DNA from: JANXSF01 sp031394025 | GTDB taxonomy: Bacteria > Acidobacteriota > Terriglobia > Bryobacterales > Bryobacteraceae | Direction: 5' to 3' | Length of the DNA stretch: 25,535 nt | Assembly (NCBI GenBank): GCA_031394025.1 | Contig: JANMWO010000612.1 | Coordinates: 1-25,535 of the forward strand | Shown: positions 15,516 through 23,673 of the stretch, one piece after another | Numbering within the stretch: position 1 is the first letter of the stretch | Layout: each line of letters begins with the position of its first letter | Notes under the pieces: generated by a model | What the model saw: only the letters and a program-made list of their open reading frames with translations | Told to the model about the DNA's origin: nothing | Database searches by the model: none | Position numbers and translations under genes: made by a program

Positions 15516-16679
15516 TTACAGATGCTGTTTGACAATCTTACGATTGATGGATGCAAGCGTAGGAGTACCCGCCAAACCCATTGCCAGCTTCAATTCAGCG
15601 TTCAGCATCCAGAGCACGCGCTCCACGCCTGGTTGACCGAAAGCCCCTAATCCCCAGAGTGGTGCCCTGCCGATCAACACTGCTTTGGCCCCCAATGCCA
15701 AGGCTTTTACGACGTCGGTACCGCGGCGAATTCCGCCATCCATCAGCACCGGAATCCTGCCACCTACGGCATCTACACAAGCGGGCAAAGCGTCCAGCGT
15801 GGCAATGACCGTATCCATTTGCCGACCGCCGTGATTGGAAACAACAATCGCATCAGCTCCATTTTGAACTGCAAGTGCGGCGTCTTCCGGGTTCAAAATT
15901 CCCTTCACAATTACCGGAAGATTCGCTCCGGATTTCAGCCAGCCAATGTAATTCCACGTCATGCCAGGGGTGTGCGGCTCCCACATTGCTGCAGTGGCCG
16001 GACGTCGCGGCTTTTGCCCAGCCGTGGGAGGAACGCCAGTTTGCATGTATCCGTAGTCGAATTTATTCCGATTATTTCGATCGCGATTCGATTGATATTG
16101 ATTGTCCACCGTGAGCACAATGGCGTTGCCACCACTTTCTTTCACGCGCTTGGCGTAAGTTTTTGCTGAAGCCTCAGTAGGGGAACCAATTGTATTCGCC
16201 CACCAATTGAGCGGCTTGCCTTCAGACAAAAGTCGTTGTACCCCGGTGGCTGAACAGACAGCAGTTTTCGATACGAGAGCCGCTGCGGCCACTACTTCAT
16301 CGGCATTGGGAAGCACCAGATTTTTTCCACCGCTGGGTGCACTGATGATAGGCGAATCCAGTTCCATACCCAAAAAGCTTAGGTGCAAATCTACTTTGGA
16401 CGTATCTACCATGACCCGCGGAAGCAGCACGGTATGTTCAAAGGCAGCCCGGTTGGCGCGGAGAGTTTGTTCATCTTCCACACCACCGGCTATGAAATCG
16501 TAGGCCAGCTTGTGCAACTTTTTACGAGCCACAATTTCAAATTCGTGGATGTTCACAGGACCCAGAACATCCTCATCATTCACCTTTTCTTTGAGGGCAT
16601 CGGGTGACTGGGCAAACAGTGGTGAGCCAGCGGTAAAGGCTAGTAAGTTACGTAATGCGTTTCGTCGGGTGGTTGTCAT
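15516..16679 (-). CDS. exported alpha-hydroxy-acid oxidase-like FMN protein
   Basis: A 387-residue member of the FMN-dependent alpha-hydroxy-acid oxidase family (glycolate/lactate oxidase fold). The N-terminus has a Tat-like leader (TTRRNALRNLLAF, ending near FAQ), so the enzyme is probably exported folded with its flavin. Conserved sites are Tyr60 in YDFIAGG, Asp193 in TVDNQ, Lys259 in VIVKG, the catalytic His283 and Arg286 in SNHGGRQ, and LMDGGIRRGTDVVKALALGA for phosphate binding. The usual QLYV strand is replaced by WWANTIGS, so the second active-site Tyr (Tyr129 of glycolate oxidase) is missing. ATG 16679 is chosen over GTG 16685 because of AGGAAGA six bases upstream. The first 32 bases overlap the HemD-like gene. 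The substrate is unknown. Confidence 0.85.
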   Translation of the reverse strand: MTTTRRNALRNLLAFTAGSPLFAQSPDALKEKVNDEDVLGPVNIHEFEIVARKKLHKLAYDFIAGGVEDEQTLRANRAAFEHTVLLPRVMVDTSKVDLHLSFLGMELDSPIISAPSGGKNLVLPNADEVVAAAALVSKTAVCSATGVQRLLSEGKPLNWWANTIGSPTEASAKTYAKRVKESGGNAIVLTVDNQYQSNRDRNNRNKFDYGYMQTGVPPTAGQKPRRPATAAMWEPHTPGMTWNYIGWLKSGANLPVIVKGILNPEDAALAVQNGADAIVVSNHGGRQMDTVIATLDALPACVDAVGGRIPVLMDGGIRRGTDVVKALALGAKAVLIGRAPLWGLGAFGQPGVERVLWMLNAELKLAMGLAGTPTLASINRKIVKQHL

Positions 16680-17502
16680 GAACACTCTTCCTTTCCAGAA
16701 TTCCAGGAGCCTGCTCAGCAGCCTCTTTGATAAGAAATCCCATCTTAGGGTGAGTAGGCATCATATCAGGAGTGATGCCATGTTCTTGCATTGTTTCCGT
16801 TGAGGAGGGGCCAATCGATGCAACCACAATGCGACCCAGCGCTGAGCGGAGTTGTGTTTCCACACCTTGCTGCCTGGCGATTTGCATTAGATGCGTGACC
16901 TGCACGCCGGTTGTGATGACCAGCACGTCGTACTCTCCACTGATCAGACTGCGAATGGTGAAACGTAACGGTTCCAAATCTTCCGGCATGGCCCATTGAT
17001 AGACGGGCACGGCAATTATTGAGGCACCTTTGTTCTGCAGTGCGCTGTAAAGTTCGGTGCTGGGCCGACCATATTCCTGAATCGCAATACGGCGTTCTGG
17101 CCTGCCTTCAAGAGCGGTTAAGAGTTCACGCCAAGTGTTGGGTTCAGCCGCAGTTGCAGCCACTGGAACTTCCCATTCGCGAAGAACAGCCATGGGCTTG
17201 GGTCCACGGACCACCACCGTGAGTTTGCGCAACGCGTCACGCAGAGCTGGGCCATTGGGGTACTTGGCGGAGATCACTGAATCCAACGCACGCGCGCCAA
17301 CGCCAGTGAGGAAAATCATCATATCGAACTGATTGGCGAATAACCGTTCGGCAAAAGCGAAGGCTTCTTTGTTGTCATCAAGGGGTACTTCACGCAAGGC
17401 AGGAACAACAATTGGATCGCCACCATTGATGCGGATGAGCTGAGCTATTTCATTTGCGCGACGAGCTTCAAGAGCAAGGACACGCAGACCGGAAAAGGAC
17501 AT
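16648..17502 (-). CDS. uroporphyrinogen-III synthase-like protein (HemD family)
   Basis: A 284-residue two-lobed HemD-fold protein. The opening GLRVLALEARRANEIAQLI, then PALREVPLDDN and FDMMIFLTGVGARAL near 59-72, form the first lobe. YDVLVITTGVQVTHL and IGPSSTETMQEHGI mark the second. HemD closes and inverts ring D of hydroxymethylbilane to give uroporphyrinogen III in the cytoplasm. Sequence conservation in this family is low and some HemD-like proteins are regulatory. No HTH domain is attached here. ATG 17502 is chosen because it lies 32 bases after the dehydrogenase stop and begins at the conserved strand; an earlier start at 17607 would overlap that gene. No other haem-synthesis gene is near, so its operon partners are unexpected. 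Confidence 0.82.
   Translation of the reverse strand: MSFSGLRVLALEARRANEIAQLIRINGGDPIVVPALREVPLDDNKEAFAFAERLFANQFDMMIFLTGVGARALDSVISAKYPNGPALRDALRKLTVVVRGPKPMAVLREWEVPVAATAAEPNTWRELLTALEGRPERRIAIQEYGRPSTELYSALQNKGASIIAVPVYQWAMPEDLEPLRFTIRSLISGEYDVLVITTGVQVTHLMQIARQQGVETQLRSALGRIVVASIGPSSTETMQEHGITPDMMPTHPKMGFLIKEAAEQAPGILERKSVHDNHPTKRIT
16686..16692 (-). promoter_or_regulatory. ribosome binding site for the hydroxy-acid oxidase gene
   Basis: AGGAAGA on the minus strand lies six bases before ATG 16679, inside the end of the HemD-like gene. It supports that ATG as the start rather than the in-frame GTG at 16685, which would sit directly against the site. Confidence 0.55.
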
Positions 17503-17534
17503 ACTTTTTATTATGCGGGATGCCTGTCCCACTT

Positions 17535-18635
17535 TTAATAGGCGCGTTGGTAAAGTGCCAGAGCTGCGGCGGCGTCGAAGGTTCGTGGATTGAAGCGGCC
17601 TGTCCATTGTTCGGCGGCGGCTTGGGCTAGTAGTGGCAGGTCTTCACTGGGGACATTCAATTCCTTGAGAGAGCCTGGAAGGCCTGCTAACATTGCCAAA
17701 TCTGCCAAATGTTGGGACAGATGCGGTGCTAACTGTTCGTACTGGCGGAGTTGATTCCATTCCACAACATGAGGGAGCATCACCGCAATGGCGGCACCGT
17801 GAGCTGTGCCATAGCGTGCCGTCAAGGGGTTGGCCGTGGCGTGCGTGGCCCCCAACATGGATGCCTCAATGGCGCAGCCAGCGAACCATGCGCCCAACTG
17901 CATTTCGCCGACGGCTTCCATGTCTTCTGGCTCCAGAATCAATTTGGGAAATGCGCACGATAGCAGACGCCAGGCTTGACGGGAAAACGCATCACTGACA
18001 GCATTGCGTTTCGTCGTGACAAAGGTTTCCACCGCGTGGGAAATTGCGTCGTAACCAGCGGTGGCACGGACTGGATGAGGTTGAGACAGGGCAAGTTCCG
18101 GATCAAGTAATGCGATCCGAAAGGCTGCCCTGTCGTCTCCGCAAGCCATTTTGATGTGCGTTTCTGCATCGGAAATGAGCGCGTACGTTTGCGCTTCGCT
18201 ACCGGTTCCGGTGGTGCAGGGAACTCCGATCATGGGCAGCAACGGATGGGTGGCTTTGTTATGACCCCAGTAATCACGCATGTTGCCGCCACAGCAATGG
18301 ATGAAGTTGATGGCCTTGGCACAATCGAGCGAACTGCCGCCGCCCAGACCGATGATGGAATCGACGCGGGACTTCGCAGCAACTTGGCGACCATGTTCCA
18401 CCATACGGGTATCAGGATTTTCACTGAAGTCCTGAAAATGCGTGACCACGATTCCCGACGCTTCCAGCAGTGTTGTAGCTTGGGCTACGTGCCCTGCTTT
18501 GACCAGACCGCTATCGGCCACCAGCAAAGTTTTTGTAAAGCCCAAACCCTTCGCTAAGTCCCCGAGCTGTTTGATTACGCCCGGTCCGAATACAAGGCGC
18601 GGGTGAAGCTTGAAATCGAAAGGGGCTAGCGTCAC
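17535..18635 (-). CDS. iron-containing alcohol dehydrogenase
   Basis: A 366-residue member of the group III metal-dependent alcohol dehydrogenase family. The NAD(P)-binding loop GLGGGSSLDCAK is at about 97-107. Metal ligands in the usual pattern are Asp196 and His200 (YDAISHAVE), His265 (GATHATANPL) and His279 (GTAHGAAIAVMLPH). It should be a cytoplasmic, Fe- or Zn-dependent oxidoreductase that interconverts an alcohol and an aldehyde or ketone. The start is GTG, overlapping the amidohydrolase stop by GTGA. It probably acts on a product of the same pathway as its neighbours. The specific substrate cannot be deduced. It is full length and undamaged. Confidence 0.92.
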   Translation of the reverse strand: MTLAPFDFKLHPRLVFGPGVIKQLGDLAKGLGFTKTLLVADSGLVKAGHVAQATTLLEASGIVVTHFQDFSENPDTRMVEHGRQVAAKSRVDSIIGLGGGSSLDCAKAINFIHCCGGNMRDYWGHNKATHPLLPMIGVPCTTGTGSEAQTYALISDAETHIKMACGDDRAAFRIALLDPELALSQPHPVRATAGYDAISHAVETFVTTKRNAVSDAFSRQAWRLLSCAFPKLILEPEDMEAVGEMQLGAWFAGCAIEASMLGATHATANPLTARYGTAHGAAIAVMLPHVVEWNQLRQYEQLAPHLSQHLADLAMLAGLPGSLKELNVPSEDLPLLAQAAAEQWTGRFNPRTFDAAAALALYQRAY

Positions 18636-20071
18636 TTCTTCTGTTCAGCCTTGGCTTTATCCACGATCTGTTTCACTTCGCGCATCAACGTGGGCGCGTG
18701 ATAGGGGATGCCCTGCTTGATGGTCCATTCAATGCCGCCATTGCCATTGGCCGGGTAAAGGACCTTGAAATCTTCCAGAGGGTTGCCGTTGACGATGAGA
18801 AGATCAGCAGACCAGCCGGCGCGCAGACGTCCAAATTTGCTTTCCTGCCCCAGGATTTTTGCACCGTTTAGAGTGGCCTGTTCAATGATTTTGATGGGCG
18901 GAAAGCCTGCTTCCTGGTGCAGCTCAAGATTGCGCAAATAACCGAAGCCGTACATCTGATAGATATATCCCGCATCTTCGCCAATGCCGATCAGCCCGCC
19001 ACGACTTCCGAATTCACGAACGGCTTTCATCCAAAGGCGATAGTTTTCCTTCCAGAATGTTTCGTCAGTAGAAGTCCAGTTGATGAAGTAGGAACCATGA
19101 TTTTCTAAGTTCGGACGGAAGAAAGCTTCCAGCGCCGGATGGAGATATTCTTTGAACCAGGGCTGATTCTGCGCACGCTGCAGATCGCGAGATGCTTCGT
19201 AAATGGTAAGTGTGGGGTCCCAGGCGACACCGGCGGCGATCATGCCGTCAAATACTTTACCCAGCTTTTCCCAATTCACTTCGCGCCACAGGTGGCCGGC
19301 ATAACGAAAACGGTCGGCCTCGTTTTGATAGTTGTAACTGGGTGGGAATCGTTGAACACCTTCATCCAAAGCAGCGTCGGGGATGCCGTACCAATGTTCA
19401 ATGGTGCGAGCCTTAAACTTAATGTCGTCCCAGGCGTTGGTTTCTTCCACGCCGACATGATGAGCTACAGGCAGACCTTGCAGATGCGCCTCATCGAGTG
19501 CGGCTTCCATAATGTCGCGATGAAGGCCAAGAAACTTAACGCCATCGGCACCTTGGGCTTTAAGCTGCTTGACGCGAGCGCGGGCGGCATCAGGTGTGGC
19601 TGGGCGCCCAAGCATTGGATAGACAAATAAACGAGGCGCTACACGCTTGGGATCGTCACGAATGGCCAGGGTAGCAGGCGTATCGCTATCACCCACATTG
19701 CGGACCGTCGTGATGCCGCAGGCTAGCCACAACTTCAGAACGTAATCGCGATCCTGCGGCATGCCACCGCGTTCATGGTGCAGGTGGCCATGCAGATTTA
19801 CTAAGCCTGGAATCACGTAACGCTTCGCTGCATCAATCACGGTGTCATTTGCCGTGGCTTGAATATTACCGATGCGCGTGATGACGCCGTTCTCTATCAG
19901 AATGTCTACCGGTCCTGAGGCAGGCGTAGCGTTGCCTTCGACGAGAAGGGCGTGTTGAATCAGAAACCGCTCCGGCCTGACAGCGTGGCGTGGAGCGGTT
20001 TGTGCAGATACAGTTGCGATGCTGAGCCCGAATAACAGGCTGGTGATTATTTTTTGTTTTCGAGTGCCCAC
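18632..20071 (-). CDS. exported metal-dependent amidohydrolase
   Basis: A 479-residue protein with a signal peptide (about 1-23, cleavage near VSAQ) and an amidohydrolase TIM barrel. Metal-site residues visible in order are the HxH in VNLHGHLHHE (His94, His96), Lys179 in GVKFLG as a candidate carboxylated Lys, His204 in PVAHHVG, His226 in TIEHWYG, and Asp366 in IGIGEDAG. The C-terminus has AGWSADLLIVNGNPLEDFK, typical of the imidazolonepropionase/dipeptidase-like branch. It probably hydrolyses an amide, lactone or cyclic imide in the periplasm. The GTG start lies 25 bases inside the preceding propeller gene with GGA seven bases upstream; no better in-frame start was found. The GTGA overlap with the dehydrogenase gene suggests coupled expression. 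Confidence 0.88.
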   Translation of the reverse strand: MGTRKQKIITSLLFGLSIATVSAQTAPRHAVRPERFLIQHALLVEGNATPASGPVDILIENGVITRIGNIQATANDTVIDAAKRYVIPGLVNLHGHLHHERGGMPQDRDYVLKLWLACGITTVRNVGDSDTPATLAIRDDPKRVAPRLFVYPMLGRPATPDAARARVKQLKAQGADGVKFLGLHRDIMEAALDEAHLQGLPVAHHVGVEETNAWDDIKFKARTIEHWYGIPDAALDEGVQRFPPSYNYQNEADRFRYAGHLWREVNWEKLGKVFDGMIAAGVAWDPTLTIYEASRDLQRAQNQPWFKEYLHPALEAFFRPNLENHGSYFINWTSTDETFWKENYRLWMKAVREFGSRGGLIGIGEDAGYIYQMYGFGYLRNLELHQEAGFPPIKIIEQATLNGAKILGQESKFGRLRAGWSADLLIVNGNPLEDFKVLYPANGNGGIEWTIKQGIPYHAPTLMREVKQIVDKAKAEQKK

Positions 20072-21408
20072 AGTTGATTCCGGTTAGCAATAAAGATGGC
20101 CCCGTTGGCAGGAACGGGAGTTGCATAGACAGAGCTACCGAGGCTGGATTCCGCAATTAACTTCTTGGTTTTGGAGGCTTCCAGAACGACTACGTCGCCA
20201 TCTTCATCGCCCAGATATACTTTGCCGTCAATCACAATAGGAGAGCCCCAAACGGCAGCCAGCATGTCGTAAGTCCAGTAAGCCGTTCCGGTTTTGGCAT
20301 CCAGGCAATGCAGGAAGCCAGAAAAATCAGCATAGAATAGCAGGCCGTTGTAATAGGCACCGGTTGAGATGGAGCGGCGGATTTTATCGTAATGCCACAG
20401 ACGACCGGTCTGCGTAATGTCACCGCGCTTGGTTGCATCAATGGCGTAAAGGTGACCAACGCCTTCGCCATGTTCCGGATCCTGACCATTGGCCTGGTAG
20501 ACAACATTGCCTATGATGATGGGCGTGGCAATAACTTCGTTACGTGTTTTGGGCCAAACGGATTCTTTGGGATTCAGGTCAAACTCCCACAGCAGCTTGC
20601 CGGTAAGAGCTTCATAGCTGCGGGTCTTGCCATCGCCTTGTCCGATGATCATCTGCACCACATCGCCGATTTTGGCAACGGCAGGGGAAGACCATTGGCC
20701 ATGCAAAATTTTATCGCCAACCTGATTCACTTCCCAGACTAACTTGCCGGTTTTCTTATTCACCGCGATAGTGGATGGCGCCTTCGGTGAGGGAATATTC
20801 ACATGGGATTCGTCCTGCCCATTAGAAGTGGAAACGAAAAGTAGATCACCATAAATGGCCGGGGAACTATTGGACATGTTGTGGGGGAACGAACCCACTT
20901 CTTCCATCATGTCGAACTTCCAAATAATCTTGCCTTCTTTGAGAGTGGCTGCAACAATTTCTCCACGATTGGAAACGTAATAAACAATGCCATTTTCAAC
21001 GGCTGGAGATGAGCAGACGCCTTGATAGGGCCAATCGTTCACACGTCCGCTGGCTACCTTTTCATGAGTAATTTGCCACAGAAATGCGCCGGTCTTTTCA
21101 TCGAACGCCATCACTACGCCACGATCGCCACCTTCTTTGGGATTGCGCAATCCTTCGTTATTGGTGCCGACTAAAACAACGCCATCGGAAACAACGGGAT
21201 TGCCGTAGGTTTGCGAACCAAGGGTCGCCATCCACTTCGTGTTGATTTTCTTAGTGAGGTCCCAGGTGACGGGAGCACCTTTCATGGAGCTGACCATGTT
21301 GCGATCATTGGTGCCACCCCACATGGGCCAATCTTTCGCTGGATCGGAAGCGAACAAGCCGTGCATGCTAACGGCAATGCAAAGGAGCTGAGCAATTTTA
21401 TTGGTCAT
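20047..21408 (-). CDS. PQQ-like beta-propeller exported protein (second of pair)
   Basis: A 453-residue exported protein: signal peptide at 1-20, then DWPMWGGTNDRNM and a run of propeller blades with the repeated outline G-x-(V/I/L)-hydrophobic-W, for example KTGAFLWQI, KEGKIIWKFD, KTGKLVWEV, LTGKLLWEFD and KTGTAYWTYD. The recurring tryptophan-containing strands mark a PQQ/BamB-type eight-bladed propeller. No haem motif is present, and PQQ-coordinating residues cannot be confirmed by eye, so it may be a non-catalytic binding protein. The start shares one base with the stop of the larger propeller gene (TAATG). Paired propeller genes of this kind are common in Acidobacteria and Planctomycetes. 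Confidence 0.88.
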   Translation of the reverse strand: MTNKIAQLLCIAVSMHGLFASDPAKDWPMWGGTNDRNMVSSMKGAPVTWDLTKKINTKWMATLGSQTYGNPVVSDGVVLVGTNNEGLRNPKEGGDRGVVMAFDEKTGAFLWQITHEKVASGRVNDWPYQGVCSSPAVENGIVYYVSNRGEIVAATLKEGKIIWKFDMMEEVGSFPHNMSNSSPAIYGDLLFVSTSNGQDESHVNIPSPKAPSTIAVNKKTGKLVWEVNQVGDKILHGQWSSPAVAKIGDVVQMIIGQGDGKTRSYEALTGKLLWEFDLNPKESVWPKTRNEVIATPIIIGNVVYQANGQDPEHGEGVGHLYAIDATKRGDITQTGRLWHYDKIRRSISTGAYYNGLLFYADFSGFLHCLDAKTGTAYWTYDMLAAVWGSPIVIDGKVYLGDEDGDVVVLEASKTKKLIAESSLGSSVYATPVPANGAIFIANRNQLWALENKK

Positions 21409-23582
21409 TAGTTCTTGGTCACCTTCAGGTTATCGAAAAATACTTCAAAGGGTGCGTCGGCATAAATGCCTGGAGCGCCGATCAGGTTTCCATCGTCGTC
21501 AATTCGTTCCACAGTCCAGTCAGCAGGTTCGGGGTCAGTGGCTGCCCACACTTTGCCCTGAGCACGAACTTTGGTTCCGCCCAGGGATTCCACCCGGAGT
21601 TTCATTTTGTACCAAACGTCCCATGTGGCTTTGAAGGGGGCGCTGATGGTTCGCTGTGTTTCCGGCTGCCAGGATTGCAGTTCCACCTTATCCTGATTGC
21701 CGAACAGCACCAAGTTATAGCGCTGAGCAACAAGCCCGGCATCACCCATCTGACGACGCTTTTGCGCAAAGCGGGTTTGCGCCTCCACTGTGTAATCGTG
21801 CATGTCTACGGGTCCGAAGAATGCGCGAGCACGCTTAGTGGCGGGGTTATCGGCCAACTTCACCAGCACGTTGCCACCCTCTTCAGGACGAGTTTCAAAC
21901 TTGGTGTTGCAGTTGATCCACTCTGGTGGAACGGCTTTGTTTTTCAGGTCATCAAAGTTCCAACTCCAGGGGAGCGTGGCGATGACGCGGACCCGTGCCT
22001 GTCCTGTTAAGTTTCCTACTTTGGCAGTGATGATACCAGCGGTGCTGGGGGAAGCAGGATCAATGGTCAGGTTCCCGTTAACGGCGGTGGCCTTCAGCGT
22101 CCCTGCGTTCCATTCCACTTGCTTTTCTTCGCGAAGAAAGTTGCCTTGCGCATCAAACAGGCGGGCGCGCAAGTTTACAGTTTGCCCCGGCGCTGTCATG
22201 ATTTCAGCCGGAACAACCTGCAGGTAGGCTGGGTCGCCGACACCTTTTTTCGGCGCAGGTGGATAAACCGTTGGCGTAACATTTTTCTTGCCGATGGCGT
22301 AAAGACTCTCGTTGGTGACAATGAACACGCGGCCATCACTAACTGCTGCGGAGCCGATCACTTTTTCACCAGTTTCCTGACCGGGAGCAGGCTGGCGGAA
22401 GGTGACTTCACTGAGTTTTTCGCAACGATCATTATGCGGCTTTAAGATGAAAAACTTGCCATTTTCTGTGCCCACATAAATTTTGCCATCAGCAAACACG
22501 GCTGTGGATTTTTGAATGGTCCCCATGTTGAATTTCCAAATCTGGCGACCAGTGACCAGATCGAAGGCAAAAACATTGGCACCGTTATCCACTTGAATAA
22601 TACGATCTCCGTCAATGAACGGTGAACTGACGCCACCTTGGAATCCAACAGATTGCCATTTGATTTGCGCCTTGCCCATTTCACCTTTGAAGGTGCCGTC
22701 CAGAGCGGCCAGCAAACCCATTTCACTGGTATCCAGATTTTCTTCAGAGTGGCTGACATAGACGGTGGACCCATTCACAACCACACCAGTATTGATGCCA
22801 CGTTTAGACATGGTGAACTTCCAAACAGGCTCACCTGTTTGGGCTTTGACGGCATGCACAGTGCCATCGCCACCGCCGACAATGAACAGCCGCTGCCCGC
22901 CCAGTTCCGCAATCATTGGCGGGGAATAGGTCGTATCGTAAGGGCGACCACCAGGAGTGGTAACGAAAATATTTTCACCAGTGCGTTTATCAAAAGCGAA
23001 GAAGCGATGCGCGGCTCGGGACTGCGCACCCCAACCAGTGGTCACGCCGCTGATCATTACCTGATCGCCATCAATTACCGGCGCGGGAGTGCGACCACCG
23101 TGTGTGGTTACCCATGCAAACTCTTCACCAAGGGAACGATTCCATACTTCTTTGCCGTCGCGTGTGAAGCACCATAGTTGCCCATGTCCGCCGAAGGCAA
23201 ACACATTTCCTGTTTCAGGATCAACCGATGGAGAGCTCCAGGCCATGCGATGCGGAGGAACATCGGAAAGAAAGATGGCCCATTTCTTTTCCCATACAAG
23301 CTTGCCAGTGGATGCGTCAAAGGCCATCAGACGCTCTTTCATTTTGGCACCCGTGCCTTCGGTATTGAACAGATACACCCGATCCTTATGTACCACTGGT
23401 GCGGAGATGCCGCCAAAAGGAACTTTCCATAACAGGTTTTCCCCTTTGGGAGACCAGGTGTTGGGCAGGTTCTTTTCCGGCGAACTACCGTCGCGTTTAG
23501 GACCGCGCCAATCGGGCCAATCGCCTGCAAGCAGCGGAATTGCAGCAGTCAGAACAATAGTTAGACACAATAACTTCTTCAT
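21408..23582 (-). CDS. PQQ-like beta-propeller protein with C-terminal lectin-like domain
   Basis: A 724-residue exported protein. The signal peptide is about 1-20 (MKKLLCLTIVLTAAIPLLAG), followed directly by DWPDWRGPKRDG, the usual opening of these quinoprotein-like propellers. Blades with STGKLVWEKK, KRTGENIFV, QTGEPVWKF and VTGRQIWKF run to about residue 440. An Ig-like segment (about 460-545; GQTVNLRARLFDAQGNF) follows, then a concanavalin/LamG-like domain to the end (SWNFDDL; FEVFFDNLKVTK). It may bind or process carbohydrate or another polymer at the envelope. ATG 23582 is chosen because it starts a clean leader; an earlier in-frame start would add 18 non-leader residues. It heads the seven-gene run, with a promoter-like site 60-89 bases upstream. 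Confidence 0.87.
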   Translation of the reverse strand: MKKLLCLTIVLTAAIPLLAGDWPDWRGPKRDGSSPEKNLPNTWSPKGENLLWKVPFGGISAPVVHKDRVYLFNTEGTGAKMKERLMAFDASTGKLVWEKKWAIFLSDVPPHRMAWSSPSVDPETGNVFAFGGHGQLWCFTRDGKEVWNRSLGEEFAWVTTHGGRTPAPVIDGDQVMISGVTTGWGAQSRAAHRFFAFDKRTGENIFVTTPGGRPYDTTYSPPMIAELGGQRLFIVGGGDGTVHAVKAQTGEPVWKFTMSKRGINTGVVVNGSTVYVSHSEENLDTSEMGLLAALDGTFKGEMGKAQIKWQSVGFQGGVSSPFIDGDRIIQVDNGANVFAFDLVTGRQIWKFNMGTIQKSTAVFADGKIYVGTENGKFFILKPHNDRCEKLSEVTFRQPAPGQETGEKVIGSAAVSDGRVFIVTNESLYAIGKKNVTPTVYPPAPKKGVGDPAYLQVVPAEIMTAPGQTVNLRARLFDAQGNFLREEKQVEWNAGTLKATAVNGNLTIDPASPSTAGIITAKVGNLTGQARVRVIATLPWSWNFDDLKNKAVPPEWINCNTKFETRPEEGGNVLVKLADNPATKRARAFFGPVDMHDYTVEAQTRFAQKRRQMGDAGLVAQRYNLVLFGNQDKVELQSWQPETQRTISAPFKATWDVWYKMKLRVESLGGTKVRAQGKVWAATDPEPADWTVERIDDDGNLIGAPGIYADAPFEVFFDNLKVTKN

Positions 23583-23641
23583 AGTTTTCCAAGTATAAGA
23601 GATGACGGCATTTCCAGCAGCAGCGTTACGGAACACCCTCT

Positions 23642-23671
23642 ATTATAGTGGGACGTTCTTTCGCTTGTCCC
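23642..23671 (-). promoter_or_regulatory. candidate sigma70-type promoter of the quinoprotein operon
   Basis: On the minus strand GGGACA (23671-23666) is followed after 18 bases by a perfect TATAAT (23647-23642), about 60 bases before ATG 23582. The -35 box matches TTGACA at four of six positions. It lies just after the TonB receptor stop at 23674, so the operon may be transcribed separately from the receptor gene. Confidence 0.5.
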
Positions 23672-23673
23672 TT

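Noticed and set aside
15500..15556. Upstream start for the DUF98 gene
   Set aside because: It would overlap the end of the hydroxy-acid oxidase gene and add residues outside the family's conserved start; ATG 15499 follows the upstream stop by 16 bases.
17503..17607. Upstream start for the HemD-like gene
   Set aside because: It would overlap the dehydrogenase by more than 70 bases and add a basic, non-conserved tail; the conserved strand GLRVLAL begins just after ATG 17502.
23650..23671. GGGAC/GTCCC inverted repeat after the TonB receptor as a terminator
   Set aside because: The stem is only five base pairs with a 12-base loop and no T-run follows on the minus strand; the promoter reading of the same bases is at least as good.
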